Of a DNA stretch of 64,000 nucleotides, positions 28,257-37,487 are shown piece by piece (position 1 is the first letter of the stretch; every line of letters starts with the position of its first letter). The stretch lies in assembly GCF_003573915.1 (NCBI RefSeq), contig NZ_AP014608.1, positions 62,001 through 126,000 on the forward strand, given 5' to 3'. The stretch is from Blattabacterium cuenoti STAT. GTDB lineage: Bacteria > Bacteroidota > Bacteroidia > Flavobacteriales > Blattabacteriaceae. The notes beneath the pieces are model-generated. The model was not told the DNA's origin. It made no database searches and saw nothing but the letters and a program-made list of their open reading frames with translations. The position numbers were made by a program, and so were the translations under genes.

Positions 28257-29258
28257 ATGGAAAAAAAAATAATGTTAACAGGAATTAGAAGTACAGGAAC
28301 TCCTCATTTAGGAAATATTTTAAGTGTTATTATTCCATCTGTATCTATAGCTAATAAAAATGCAAAACATTCTTCATTTATATTTATAGCGGATTTACAT
28401 TCTATGATTCAAATGGAAAAAGAAAGTATAAGTACCATTAAAAATTATACTTATCAAATTGCAGCAGCATGGTTAGCTTTTGGATTAAACATAGATAATT
28501 GTTTATTTTATAGACAATCAGATATTTCTTCCGTTACCGAATTAGCTTGGTATTTTAATTGTTTTTATCCATATAAAAGACTTACATTAGCACATGCTTT
28601 TAAAAAAGAAATAAAAGAAATAGATAAAAAAAAAATAAGTGTTGGTTTATTTACTTACCCTATTTTAATGGCTGCTGATATTTTACTTTATAACGCAAAA
28701 CTTATTCCAGTAGGAAAAGATCAATTACAACATATAGAAATAGCTCGTCGTATTGCCTATTATTTTAATAAAAAAATAGGAAAACAATTATTTGTATTAC
28801 CTAATGCTTTTTTACAAAAAAAAATGTTTGTAATAGGAACAGATGGAACAAAAATGAGCAAATCTAAGAAAAACTGTATTAATATTTTTTCTTCAGATGA
28901 AATTTTGAAAAAACAAATTATGAGTATTCGTACAGATAGTAAGTCTGTAAAAGAGAAAAAAAACCCAGAAACTGATTATATTATTTCTTTATATAGTTTG
29001 ATAGCTCCTGTAGATAAAATAGAGATTATGAAAAAAAAATATATGAAAGGAGGATATAGCTATTTCGAGGCAAAAATTGCATTATATGAATACATCATTC
29101 ATAAATTTTCGTCGGAAAGAAAAAAATTTTTTTCTTTCATAAAAAATAAATCTTTATTGGATCATATTTTAGATTCAGGTGCTAAAAAAGCAAAAAAAAT
29201 AGCTGAAGAAAGATTAAATTTCATTAGAAAACATTTAAAATTCAATCCTATAATTTGA
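28257..29258 (+). CDS. trpS: Tryptophanyl-tRNA synthetase
   Basis: A 333-residue class I synthetase from the ATG at 28257; the frame also opens at a TTG (28230) that adds nine residues without family support. Visible are the HIGH-type TGTPHLGN, the adenylate-region PVGKDQLQHIEIAR, and the KMSKSKKN loop. The length matches bacterial TrpRS. It starts about 47 bases after atpG and may be read through from the atp operon. Confidence 0.95.
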   Translation: MEKKIMLTGIRSTGTPHLGNILSVIIPSVSIANKNAKHSSFIFIADLHSMIQMEKESISTIKNYTYQIAAAWLAFGLNIDNCLFYRQSDISSVTELAWYFNCFYPYKRLTLAHAFKKEIKEIDKKKISVGLFTYPILMAADILLYNAKLIPVGKDQLQHIEIARRIAYYFNKKIGKQLFVLPNAFLQKKMFVIGTDGTKMSKSKKNCINIFSSDEILKKQIMSIRTDSKSVKEKKNPETDYIISLYSLIAPVDKIEIMKKKYMKGGYSYFEAKIALYEYIIHKFSSERKKFFSFIKNKSLLDHILDSGAKKAKKIAEERLNFIRKHLKFNPII

Positions 29259-29274
29259 TTTATCAAATATTTTT

Positions 29275-29287
29275 TGTCATTATGACA
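29275..29287. promoter_or_regulatory. Perfect 13-base palindrome upstream of grpE-dnaJ
   Basis: TGTCATTATGACA (6-base arms around a central T) lies 71 bases before the grpE ATG and just after the trpS stop. Symmetry and position suggest an operator or a heat-shock control site for the chaperone pair. No copy was seen ahead of htpG in this window, so the role is inference. Confidence 0.35.
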
Positions 29288-29357
29288 CAATTATAATTTT
29301 TGGCAAATCTTTTGCTAATTACAGTCCATAGAATTATTTTGAAAATATTTTTATATT

Positions 29358-29921
29358 ATGAACATTAATCAAAAAAATACTGAAGAACAGTCAAAACCAT
29401 ATTCTACTAATGAAATAAATAAGATAAAACCTTCTTTTTGTAAAAAAAAAGAAACTTATGATCCATTGAAAAAAGAAATTGAATTTCTGAAAAAAGAATT
29501 CGAAAAAGAAAAAGATAAATTCTTACGTCTTTTTGCAGAATTCGAAAATTACAAAAAACGGATCCAAAAAGAAAGATTTGATATTTTTAGAGATGTTCAT
29601 GAACAAATTCTTATAGATTTAATTCCAATTTTAGATGATTTTGAAAGAGGAATTAAAGAATTAAAAAAATATCAAGAAGAACATCCAGTAAAAGGAATTT
29701 TTTTGATACAAGAGAAATTCATTAATATTTTAAAGGAAAAAGAATTAAATAAAATAAAGATAAAAAAAGGAGATGATTTTAATACAGATTTTCATGAAGC
29801 TATAACACAAATTCCAGCTGTTACGGAAGATTTAAAAGGAAAAATTATAGAAATCATAGAAGCGGGATATATTCTAAAAGGAAAAGTCATACGACACGCT
29901 AAAGTCATTATAGGAAAATAA
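29358..29921 (+). CDS. grpE: Nucleotide exchange factor GrpE
   Basis: A 187-residue DnaK nucleotide exchange factor. A charged, poorly conserved N-terminus leads into a long coiled coil (about 35-95, including [17 protein letters not shown]), followed by the DDFERGI region and the C-terminal beta wing with HEAITQIPA and [29 protein letters not shown] conservation. It is followed 14 bases later by dnaJ. Confidence 0.95.
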   Translation: MNINQKNTEEQSKPYSTNEINKIKPSFCKKKETYDPLKKEIEFLKKEFEKEKDKFLRLFAEFENYKKRIQKERFDIFRDVHEQILIDLIPILDDFERGIKELKKYQEEHPVKGIFLIQEKFINILKEKELNKIKIKKGDDFNTDFHEAITQIPAVTEDLKGKIIEIIEAGYILKGKVIRHAKVIIGK

Positions 29922-29935
29922 TTAATTTTATCTTC

Positions 29936-31054
29936 ATGATGAAAAAAGATTATTACGAAGTATTAGGAGTTTCTAAAAATGCTTCTCCAGAAGAAATAAA
30001 AAAAGCTTATAGAAAACTAGCAATAAAATATCATCCAGATAAAAATTTAGATAATAAAAAGGAAGCAGAAGAAAAATTTAAAGAAGCGGCTGAAGCTTAC
30101 GAAGTATTAAGTAATTCAGAAAAAAGACAACGTTATGATAAATTTGGACATTCCGGAATAAAAGGAAGTAGTTCGGGTTCAGGAATGAATATGGAAGATA
30201 TCTTTGATAATTTTGGAGATATTTTTGCAGATGCATTTGGTGAAGGATTTTCTAGTTTTGGATTTGGAAAATCAAGTAGACACAGAACTATCAAGGGAAG
30301 TGATTTAAGAATAAGAGTAAAACTTTCATTAGAAGAAATAGCTAATGGAATAGAAAAAAAAGTTAAAGTTAAAAGATTAAAAGTTTCTAAAGGAATCAAA
30401 TTTAAAAATTGTTCATCTTGTAATGGAACTGGTCAAATAATCCGAATCACTAATACTATTTTAGGAAGAATGCAAACTACTTCACAATGCGGGATATGTA
30501 ATGGAACTGGAAAAATTATAGGAAATATTCCTTATGGAGCCAATAAACATGGATTAATTAAAGAGGAAGAATTAGTGAATATTAAGATTCCAGCAGGTCT
30601 TACAGAAGGAATTCAATTAAAAGTATCTGAGAAAGGAAATGAAGCCCCATTTGGTGGAATTTCTGGAGACTTGATTGTATTAATTGAGGAGATTCCTCAT
30701 CCTAAATTAAAAAGAGAAGGGTGTAATCTTCATTATGATTTGTATATATCATTTCCAGACGCAATATTAGGAGCTTTAAAAGAGGTTCCAACTATTAATG
30801 GAAAAGCAAGAATAAAAATAGATTCAGGAACACAATCAGGAAAAACTCTTAGATTAAAAAATAAAGGATTACCTAATATTGAAGGATATGGATATGGAAG
30901 CCTTTTTATTCATGTTAATGTTTGGACTCCAAAAAAAATTAATGAGGAACAAAGAAAATTCTTTGAAAAAATAAGAAAAAATGAAAATTTTCTTCCCCAT
31001 CCCGGAAATTCAGAAAAATCATTTTTTGATCATGTAAGAGAAATGTTTTCTTAA
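29936..31054 (+). CDS. dnaJ: Chaperone DnaJ (Hsp40) with a single zinc site
   Basis: A 372-residue co-chaperone of DnaK. The J-domain (1-70) has the HPD tripeptide at 33-35, followed by a Gly/Ser/Phe-rich linker (about 75-115) and the substrate-binding domains. Of the four CxxCxGxG repeats of classical DnaJ only the middle two remain, at residues 159-166 and 185-192. They form zinc site II; the repeats that would build site I are replaced by VSKGIKFKN and [11 protein letters not shown]. This may be inherited from flavobacterial ancestors rather than new erosion. Confidence 0.95.
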   Translation: MMKKDYYEVLGVSKNASPEEIKKAYRKLAIKYHPDKNLDNKKEAEEKFKEAAEAYEVLSNSEKRQRYDKFGHSGIKGSSSGSGMNMEDIFDNFGDIFADAFGEGFSSFGFGKSSRHRTIKGSDLRIRVKLSLEEIANGIEKKVKVKRLKVSKGIKFKNCSSCNGTGQIIRITNTILGRMQTTSQCGICNGTGKIIGNIPYGANKHGLIKEEELVNIKIPAGLTEGIQLKVSEKGNEAPFGGISGDLIVLIEEIPHPKLKREGCNLHYDLYISFPDAILGALKEVPTINGKARIKIDSGTQSGKTLRLKNKGLPNIEGYGYGSLFIHVNVWTPKKINEEQRKFFEKIRKNENFLPHPGNSEKSFFDHVREMFS

Positions 31055-31152
31055 AAAATCCTTTATTTTTTCATTTATTGAATAATTATTAGTTCCTCTA
31101 CAATTCTATTTTTATTTTAATAAGATTCTTTATTATTTTATCAATTTTTATT

Positions 31153-32364
31153 ATGATGCAAAAAGTAGTAGTTGGCCTTTCAGGTGGCGTAGATTCAAGT
31201 GTTGCTGCATTAATCCTAAAAAATAAGGGTTATGAAGTTATTGGTTTATTTATGCATAATTGGGAGGAAGATGATTTTAATCATCATCATAAATGTTCTT
31301 GGAAAGAAGATAGCATTGACGCTATGTTAGTAGCTAAGCAATTAGATATTCCTTTTCAAATAATCGATATGAAAAATGAATACAAAAAACATATTATAAA
31401 TTATATGTTTAATGAATATAGTTTAGGAAAAACTCCTAATCCAGATATTTTATGTAACAAAAAAATAAAATTTAACATTTTTTTGAAAAAATCTCTTAAT
31501 TTAGGAGCTAATTTTATTGCTACAGGACACTATGTTAATAAAGAAAAAATTATAAAAAACAGAAAAATAATTTATCGTCTTTTGATTGGAAAAGACTTTA
31601 ATAAAGATCAATCATATTTTTTATGTCAATTAACACAATATCAGTTAAAAAAATCCCTATTTCCATTAGGTTTATTAACTAAAAACCAAGTAAGAAAAAT
31701 AGCAGAAGTGCATAAATTATGGAATGCTCATAAAAAAGAATCTCAAGGATTATGTTTTGTAGGTAAAATTCATTTATTTAATTTTCTTAAAAAAAAAATC
31801 ACTCCAAAAAAGGGAGAAATAATATATATTAATTCTACTGCTTCAGTATATCATGAAAAAAAAAATTTTTTTTCTAAAGAAGAAGAATTATTTTTTCTAT
31901 CGAAAAAAAAAATATATAAAAAATCAGATGGAAAAATAATTGGTTATCATCAAGGTGCCTATTATTTTACTAAAGGACAACGTAAGGGAATAGCATTAGG
32001 AGGCTATAAAGAACCTCTTTTTGTTATAGATACTGATGTAAAAAAAAATATCGTTTATACAGGAATGGGAAAAAAACATCCAGGATTATATAGAAAATCT
32101 TTGTTTATTCAGGAAAATAATATTCATTGGGTTCGAAAAGACCTTTCAATTTTCGAAGGAGAAAAAATGAATGTTCTTTGTAGAATTCGTTATAGACAGC
32201 CATTACAAAAATCAAAATTATATAAAATAAAAAAAGGAATGTTTATCGAATTTGAAAATATGCAATGTGCTATAACGGAGGGGCAATTTGCTGTTTGGTA
32301 TCTTGGAAAAGAATTAATCGGATCAGGAATCATCTCTATGATTTTATATTCCTTAATTTTTTAA
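31153..32364 (+). CDS. mnmA: tRNA-specific 2-thiouridylase MnmA
   Basis: A 403-residue enzyme that thiolates U34 of the Lys, Glu and Gln tRNAs. The PP-loop SGGVDSSV lies at residues 9-16. The two catalytic cysteines are present in NPDILCNKKIKF and GLCFVGKI. The C-terminal beta-barrel ends with the typical TEGQFAVWY. With mnmG at 57 kb, enzymes for both wobble-uridine modifications are in this window. An insertion near residues 225-260 is Lys/Phe-rich. Confidence 0.96.
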   Translation: MMQKVVVGLSGGVDSSVAALILKNKGYEVIGLFMHNWEEDDFNHHHKCSWKEDSIDAMLVAKQLDIPFQIIDMKNEYKKHIINYMFNEYSLGKTPNPDILCNKKIKFNIFLKKSLNLGANFIATGHYVNKEKIIKNRKIIYRLLIGKDFNKDQSYFLCQLTQYQLKKSLFPLGLLTKNQVRKIAEVHKLWNAHKKESQGLCFVGKIHLFNFLKKKITPKKGEIIYINSTASVYHEKKNFFSKEEELFFLSKKKIYKKSDGKIIGYHQGAYYFTKGQRKGIALGGYKEPLFVIDTDVKKNIVYTGMGKKHPGLYRKSLFIQENNIHWVRKDLSIFEGEKMNVLCRIRYRQPLQKSKLYKIKKGMFIEFENMQCAITEGQFAVWYLGKELIGSGIISMILYSLIF

Positions 32365-32503
32365 ATTGAAAATATATATCCACAATAATTTATTATATTT
32401 TTATTATTATAAACTTTATAATATATTTATTAATAAATTGAAAAAATAATAATATTTTAAAATAAAAACATAAAATCCTCTTTTATATAATCTATTTTTT
32501 TCA

Positions 32504-32511
32504 TATTTTTG
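32504..32511 (+). promoter_or_regulatory. Candidate -7 element for the ilv operon
   Basis: TATTTTTG matches TAnnTTTG and lies about 117 bases before the ilvD start. Transcription from here would give a leader of roughly 110 bases that includes the stem at 32543-32604. T-rich sequence makes chance matches common, so confidence is low. Confidence 0.33.
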
Positions 32512-32542
32512 CATATTACATAATTAAAAAAAATTTCAGAAT

Positions 32543-32604
32543 TCACTCTCATAAAGCTATTCAAATTCGGTTTTTTTATCCCCACTTTTTATAGCTCGGA
32601 GTGA
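32543..32604 (+). promoter_or_regulatory. Two-part RNA stem in the ilvD leader
   Basis: Two nested inverted repeats share one axis: TCACTC (32543-32548) with GAGTGA (32599-32604), and AGCTAT (32555-32560) with ATAGCT (32591-32596). An asymmetric internal bulge (6 and 2 bases) separates them and the apical loop has 30 bases. It sits 24 bases ahead of the ilvD start and could act in attenuation or as a protein site. No known riboswitch class is recognised. Confidence 0.35.
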
Positions 32605-32627
32605 TCTTTTATTTTTAATAAAAATTC

Positions 32628-34307
32628 ATGAAAAAAAAAATTAACAATTTTAGCCAAAAAATTACAAAAGAATCTAATTTACCAGCAGCACATGCTATGT
32701 TATATGCTACAGGATTAAAAGAATTAGATTTTTGTAAGGCCCAAATAGGAATTGTTAGTAATTGGTATGAAGGAAATCCTTGTAATATGCATTTATATAA
32801 ATTATCCGAAAAAATAAAATCATCGGTTATAACTAAAGATCTAGTAGGATTTCAATTTTCTACTATTGGAGTAAGCGATGGAATTACCATGGGAACTTCA
32901 GGAATGAGGTATTCACTTCCTTCTAGAGAATTAATAGCAGATAGTATAGAAACTGTAGTAGATTCTCATCATTATGATGGAGTAATAGCTATACCTGGAT
33001 GTGATAAAAATATACCAGGAGTTATGATTGCTTTACTGAGATTGAATAGACCATCTATTATCGTATATGGAGGAAGTATTTCTTCTGGAAATTATAATGG
33101 AAAAAAATTAGATATAATTTCTTCTTTTGAAGCTTTAGGAAAAAAAAATACTTTTCAAATTTCCGAAAATGAATACAAAAATATCGTAAAAAATTCTTGT
33201 CCAGGTCCAGGAGCTTGTGGAGGTATGTATACGGCAAATACTATGGCTTCTGCCTTAGAAACTATGGGAATGATGCTTCCTTATTCTTCTTCTTCTCCTT
33301 CAACAAGTGAAAATAAAAAAATAGAATGTAAAGAAGTTTCTAAACATATTAAAAATCTATTAAAAAAAAACATTAAACCAAAAGATATAGTAACTAAAAA
33401 CTCTATAAAAAATGGAGTGAAATTGGCAATGTGTTTAGGTGGATCTACTAATTTAGTCTTACATTTTTTAGCTATTGCTAAATCAGCAAATATTGATTTC
33501 TCTTTAAAAGAATTTCAAAAAATTAGCAATCAAGTCCCTCTTATTGGAAATTTGAAACCTAGTGGTTTATTCTTAATGGAAGATATTCACAAATATATAG
33601 GAGGAATGCCTGTTATTATAAAATATTTATTAAATGAAGGAATATTATATGGAGATTGTTTAACTGTTACTGGAAAAACATTATATGAAAATATGAAAAA
33701 TATTCCTAATATAACTTTTAATCAAAAAATTATTCATTCTTTAGATAAACCCATAAAAAAAAATAGCCATATCAGAATTTTGTATGGAAATTTAGCTCCT
33801 GAAGGAGCTATAGCTAAAATTACTGGAAAAGAAGGAACAATTTTCAGAGGAAAAGCTCGTGTTTTTAATTCGGAAAAAGAAGCAAATTCAGCTATTATAA
33901 ATAATGAAGTTTTACCTGGAGTTGTTATTGTAATACGATACGTAGGACCAATAGGAGGACCAGGAATGCCAGAAATGTTAAAACCAACATCGTACATTAT
34001 GGGATCTGGTTTAGGCAAAAAAGTCGCTCTTATTACAGATGGTAGATTTTCAGGAGGATCACATGGTTTTGTCGTAGGACATATTACTCCAGAAGCACAA
34101 TCTGGAGGATTAATTTCTTTAGTACAAAATGATGATTTTATCAAAATAGATACGGAAAATAATATTATTACTCTTGAAGTAAAAAACGAAGAAATCCAAA
34201 AAAGAAGAAGAATATGGATTCCTCCTTTATTAAAAGTTAAAAAAGGATATTTATATAAATATGCAAAAACGGTATCTTCAGCTTCTGAAGGATGTATTAC
34301 AGATTAA
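32628..34307 (+). CDS. ilvD: Dihydroxyacid dehydratase
   Basis: A 559-residue Fe-S dehydratase for the third common step of valine and isoleucine synthesis. Candidate cluster cysteines are at 52 (GNPCNMH), 125 (GCDKNIPG) and 197 (PGACGGMYTANTM). The GRFSGGSHGFVVGHITPEA signature lies near the C-terminus. It is the first gene of ilvDBNCA, behind a 263-base gap with a candidate promoter and a structured leader. Length and motifs are normal. Confidence 0.97.
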   Translation: MKKKINNFSQKITKESNLPAAHAMLYATGLKELDFCKAQIGIVSNWYEGNPCNMHLYKLSEKIKSSVITKDLVGFQFSTIGVSDGITMGTSGMRYSLPSRELIADSIETVVDSHHYDGVIAIPGCDKNIPGVMIALLRLNRPSIIVYGGSISSGNYNGKKLDIISSFEALGKKNTFQISENEYKNIVKNSCPGPGACGGMYTANTMASALETMGMMLPYSSSSPSTSENKKIECKEVSKHIKNLLKKNIKPKDIVTKNSIKNGVKLAMCLGGSTNLVLHFLAIAKSANIDFSLKEFQKISNQVPLIGNLKPSGLFLMEDIHKYIGGMPVIIKYLLNEGILYGDCLTVTGKTLYENMKNIPNITFNQKIIHSLDKPIKKNSHIRILYGNLAPEGAIAKITGKEGTIFRGKARVFNSEKEANSAIINNEVLPGVVIVIRYVGPIGGPGMPEMLKPTSYIMGSGLGKKVALITDGRFSGGSHGFVVGHITPEAQSGGLISLVQNDDFIKIDTENNIITLEVKNEEIQKRRRIWIPPLLKVKKGYLYKYAKTVSSASEGCITD

Positions 34308-34331
34308 TTCTAGTTTTTTTTTGATTTTAGT

Positions 34332-36026
34332 ATGGAAAAAAAGTTATTCTATGGTTCAGAAATAGTAATAAAAGCACTTTTATACGAAAAAGTAGAATAT
34401 ATATTTGGATATCCAGGAGGAGCGATTATGCCGATATATAATTCCTTACACGATTACTTAAATTCCATTTCGCATATTCTTATGCGTCACGAACAAGGAT
34501 TAATTCATGCAGCACAAGGTTACGCCAGAACAACTGGAAAAATCGGTGTATGTTTTACAACTTCGGGTCCAGGAGCTACTAATTTAATTACCGGATTAGC
34601 AGATGCTTTAATAGATAGCACACCTATTGTTTGCATTACTGGACAGGTTTCCTCTCATTTATTAGGAACTGACGCCTTTCAAGAAACAAATATTATAGAT
34701 ATATCTATTCCTGTAACAAAATGGAATATTCAAGTTTTAAAAGCTAAAAATATCTGTAAATCAATCCAAAAAGGATTCTTTATAGCTAAACAAGGAAGAC
34801 CAGGACCTGTATTAATAGATATTACTAAAGATGCTCAACTTCAAAAAACTGTATTTCATTATACACGTTGTAAATATATAAAAAATTTTCATCCATATCC
34901 TTGCATAGAAAACAAAAAAATTATGGAAGCGGCAAAATTAATTAATTCGGCTAAAAAACCCTTGGTACTTGTAGGTCAAGGAGTAATTTTAGCAGAAGCA
35001 GAAAATGAATTTAAAAAATTTGTTGAAAAAACAGGAATTCCAGTAGCTAGTACTCTATTAGGATTAGGAGTGTTAAATAGTAATCATCATTTATATGTAG
35101 GAATGTTAGGAATGCATGGAAACTATGCTCCTAATATTTTAACTAATCAATGTGATATTCTTATTGCAGTAGGAATGCGATTTGACGATCGTGTAACTGG
35201 AGATATTAAAAAATATGCTAAGCAAGCTAAAGTTATTCATTTAGAAATAGATTCTTCCGAAATCAATAAAAATATCTTATGTCATGTCCCAATTTTGGGA
35301 GATTGTAAATTATCTTTAAAAAAATTGATTTTCTATGTTAATGAATCTATTCATACAAAATGGAAAGATAAATTCTTTCAACTTAAAAGAAAAGAAAAAA
35401 CTATAGTAATACAAAGAGATCTTTATCCAAAAAAAAAAGGAATCACCATGGGTGAAGTAGTAAAATGGATAAACCAATATAAAAAAAAAAATGCAGTTCT
35501 TGTAACTGACGTAGGACAACACCAAATGATAGCTTCAAGATATTTCAATTTTACTTGTAAAAAAAGTCAAATAACTTCTGGAGGATTAGGAACTATGGGT
35601 TTTGCTTTACCGGCTTCTATAGGAGCTCAATTAGGAGCTAAAAATAGACAAATTCTTTGTATTGTAGGTGATGGAGGTTTTCAAATGACAATTCAAGAAA
35701 TGGGATCTATCTTAGAATATAAAATTCCTATTAAAATTGTATTATTAAATAATAATTTTTTAGGAATGGTACGTCAGTGGCAACAGCTTTTTTTTGATAA
35801 ACGTTATTCATGTACAGAATTAGTGAATCCAAATTTTATAAAACTAGCTCAAGCTTATAATATAAAAGCAAAAAAAGTAAATAAAAGAGAAGAGCTAGAA
35901 AACTCAGTAAAAAAAGCATTAAATCATAAAAAAGCTTTTTTATTAGAAGTTATAATTGAAAAAGAAGATAACGTGTTTCCTATGATTCCTTCAGGAGCAT
36001 CTGTAGATGAAATTCGTTTAACATGA
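34332..36026 (+). CDS. ilvB: Acetolactate synthase large subunit
   Basis: A 564-residue thiamine-diphosphate enzyme that condenses pyruvate or 2-oxobutyrate. The pyrimidine-domain GYPGGAIMPIY and the Glu of RHEQG (about residue 54), the central domain, and the TPP/Mg domain with GDGGFQMTIQE and NNNFLGMVRQWQQ are all present. The FAD-region segments are intact. It lies 24 bases after ilvD and 50 before the small subunit. Confidence 0.97.
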   Translation: MEKKLFYGSEIVIKALLYEKVEYIFGYPGGAIMPIYNSLHDYLNSISHILMRHEQGLIHAAQGYARTTGKIGVCFTTSGPGATNLITGLADALIDSTPIVCITGQVSSHLLGTDAFQETNIIDISIPVTKWNIQVLKAKNICKSIQKGFFIAKQGRPGPVLIDITKDAQLQKTVFHYTRCKYIKNFHPYPCIENKKIMEAAKLINSAKKPLVLVGQGVILAEAENEFKKFVEKTGIPVASTLLGLGVLNSNHHLYVGMLGMHGNYAPNILTNQCDILIAVGMRFDDRVTGDIKKYAKQAKVIHLEIDSSEINKNILCHVPILGDCKLSLKKLIFYVNESIHTKWKDKFFQLKRKEKTIVIQRDLYPKKKGITMGEVVKWINQYKKKNAVLVTDVGQHQMIASRYFNFTCKKSQITSGGLGTMGFALPASIGAQLGAKNRQILCIVGDGGFQMTIQEMGSILEYKIPIKIVLLNNNFLGMVRQWQQLFFDKRYSCTELVNPNFIKLAQAYNIKAKKVNKREELENSVKKALNHKKAFLLEVIIEKEDNVFPMIPSGASVDEIRLT

Positions 36027-36076
36027 ATTAATGATAATTATAAATAAAATATAAAAATAATATATAAAAAAATATT

Positions 36077-36367
36077 ATGAAAAATAAATTCAGAATAATA
36101 ATTTTAGGAGAAAAAGAAACAAGATTATTAAGTAGGATTCTTATTATTTTCAATCGAAAAAACATTAAAACTGATCACATTAATATATCTAATAAAAATA
36201 AAAAAAAACCCATTGATACTAATAACCAATATGTTATAGACTTAAAATGTAAAGAAGATCAATTATTTAAAATCAAAAAATTAATTGAAAAATTAATTGG
36301 TATTATTCATGTTTATTCTTACAAATTAAAAGAAAAAATTTATGAAAAAAAATGGATTTACCATTAG
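36077..36367 (+). CDS. ilvN: Acetolactate synthase small (regulatory) subunit, ACT domain only
   Basis: A 96-residue protein between ilvB and ilvC. It has one ACT-like fold (FRIIILGEKETRLLSRILIIF opening, strands to about residue 80) and a short basic tail. It lacks the C-terminal domain of the 160-200-residue IlvH type and matches the short IlvN length. Sequence is strongly diverged: the usual Gly-Val-Leu after the first strand reads ETRLLSR, and the valine-binding Asn/Gly pattern is hard to see. Feedback inhibition may be weakened (inference). Confidence 0.85.
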   Translation: MKNKFRIIILGEKETRLLSRILIIFNRKNIKTDHINISNKNKKKPIDTNNQYVIDLKCKEDQLFKIKKLIEKLIGIIHVYSYKLKEKIYEKKWIYH

Positions 36368-36399
36368 ATACAACATATTAAAATTAAATAATAAAAATT

Positions 36400-37452
36400 A
36401 TGAAAATTAAATTCGGATCAATAGAAGAAACTATCATTACAAGAGACGAATTTCCATTATCTAAAGCTATAGAAATTTTAAAAAAAGAAACTATTTCTGT
36501 TTTGGGATATGGAATTCAAGGTCCTGGACAATCTCTTAATTTAAGAGATAATGGTTTTAAAGTTATAGTAGGACAAAGAAAACATTCTCTTTCTTGGGAA
36601 AAAGCATTAAAAGATGGATGGATAGAAGGTAAAAATCTTTTTTCTTTAGAAGAAGCCTCTGAAAAAGGGAGTATACTTATGTATTTATTATCAGATGCAG
36701 GTCAAATCTCTTTTTGGCCTATTCTTATAAAATATTTAACTGAAGGAAAATCTTTATATTTTTCACATGGATTTGGATTAACTTTTTGTCATCAAACAAA
36801 AATTTCTCCATCTAAAAAAATAGATATTTTTTTAGTAGCACCTAAAGGATCAGGAACCAGTTTAAGAAAACTTTTTAAAAAAGGAAAAGGAATTAACTCT
36901 AGCTATGCTATTTATCAGGATTATAGTGGAAATAGTTTAGAAAAAACTTTATCAATTGGAATTGGAATAGGATCGGGATATTTATTTGAAACAAATTTTA
37001 AAAATGAAGTGTATTCTGACTTAGTCGGAGAAAGAGGAACTTTGATGGGAGCTATACAAGGAATTTTTTCAGCACAATATCAAATATTAAGAGAAAAAGG
37101 ACATTCTCCTTCAGAATCTTTCAATGAAACTGTAGAAGAATTAACTCAAAGTTTGATGCCTTTAGTATCGGAAAACGGAATGGACTGGATGTATGCTAAT
37201 TGTTCTACTACGGCACAAAGAGGTGCTTTAGATTGGTGGAAAAAATTTAGAGATGCTACTCTTCCAGTATTTCAAGAATTATATCATGAAGTTTCTTCTG
37301 GAAATGAAGCAAAAAGAATTATTAAATCCAATAGTGACATAGATTATAGAAAAAAATTACAAAAAGAATTACAGGATCTTAGAAAAAGTGAATTATGGAA
37401 AGTAGGATCTAAAATTCGAAATCTTAGACCTGAAAAAAAAAGACAAAATTAA
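36400..37452 (+). CDS. ilvC: Ketol-acid reductoisomerase
   Basis: A 350-residue NADPH-dependent enzyme for the second step of branched-chain synthesis. A Rossmann motif GYGIQGPGQSLNLRDNG lies near residues 36-52. The metal-binding helical domain includes DLVGERGTLMGAIQG and EELTQSLMPLVSENGMDWMY. Size fits the short class-I-like form, although the sequence is of the Bacteroidota variety. It lies 32 bases after ilvN. Confidence 0.95.
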   Translation: MKIKFGSIEETIITRDEFPLSKAIEILKKETISVLGYGIQGPGQSLNLRDNGFKVIVGQRKHSLSWEKALKDGWIEGKNLFSLEEASEKGSILMYLLSDAGQISFWPILIKYLTEGKSLYFSHGFGLTFCHQTKISPSKKIDIFLVAPKGSGTSLRKLFKKGKGINSSYAIYQDYSGNSLEKTLSIGIGIGSGYLFETNFKNEVYSDLVGERGTLMGAIQGIFSAQYQILREKGHSPSESFNETVEELTQSLMPLVSENGMDWMYANCSTTAQRGALDWWKKFRDATLPVFQELYHEVSSGNEAKRIIKSNSDIDYRKKLQKELQDLRKSELWKVGSKIRNLRPEKKRQN

Positions 37453-37487
37453 CTTATAATATTTATTCAATAATTTATTTTAAAAGA

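Noticed and set aside
33734..34144. A 136-codon open frame antisense to ilvD
   Set aside because: Pro/Ile-rich translation with no domain; explained by codon bias of the sense gene.
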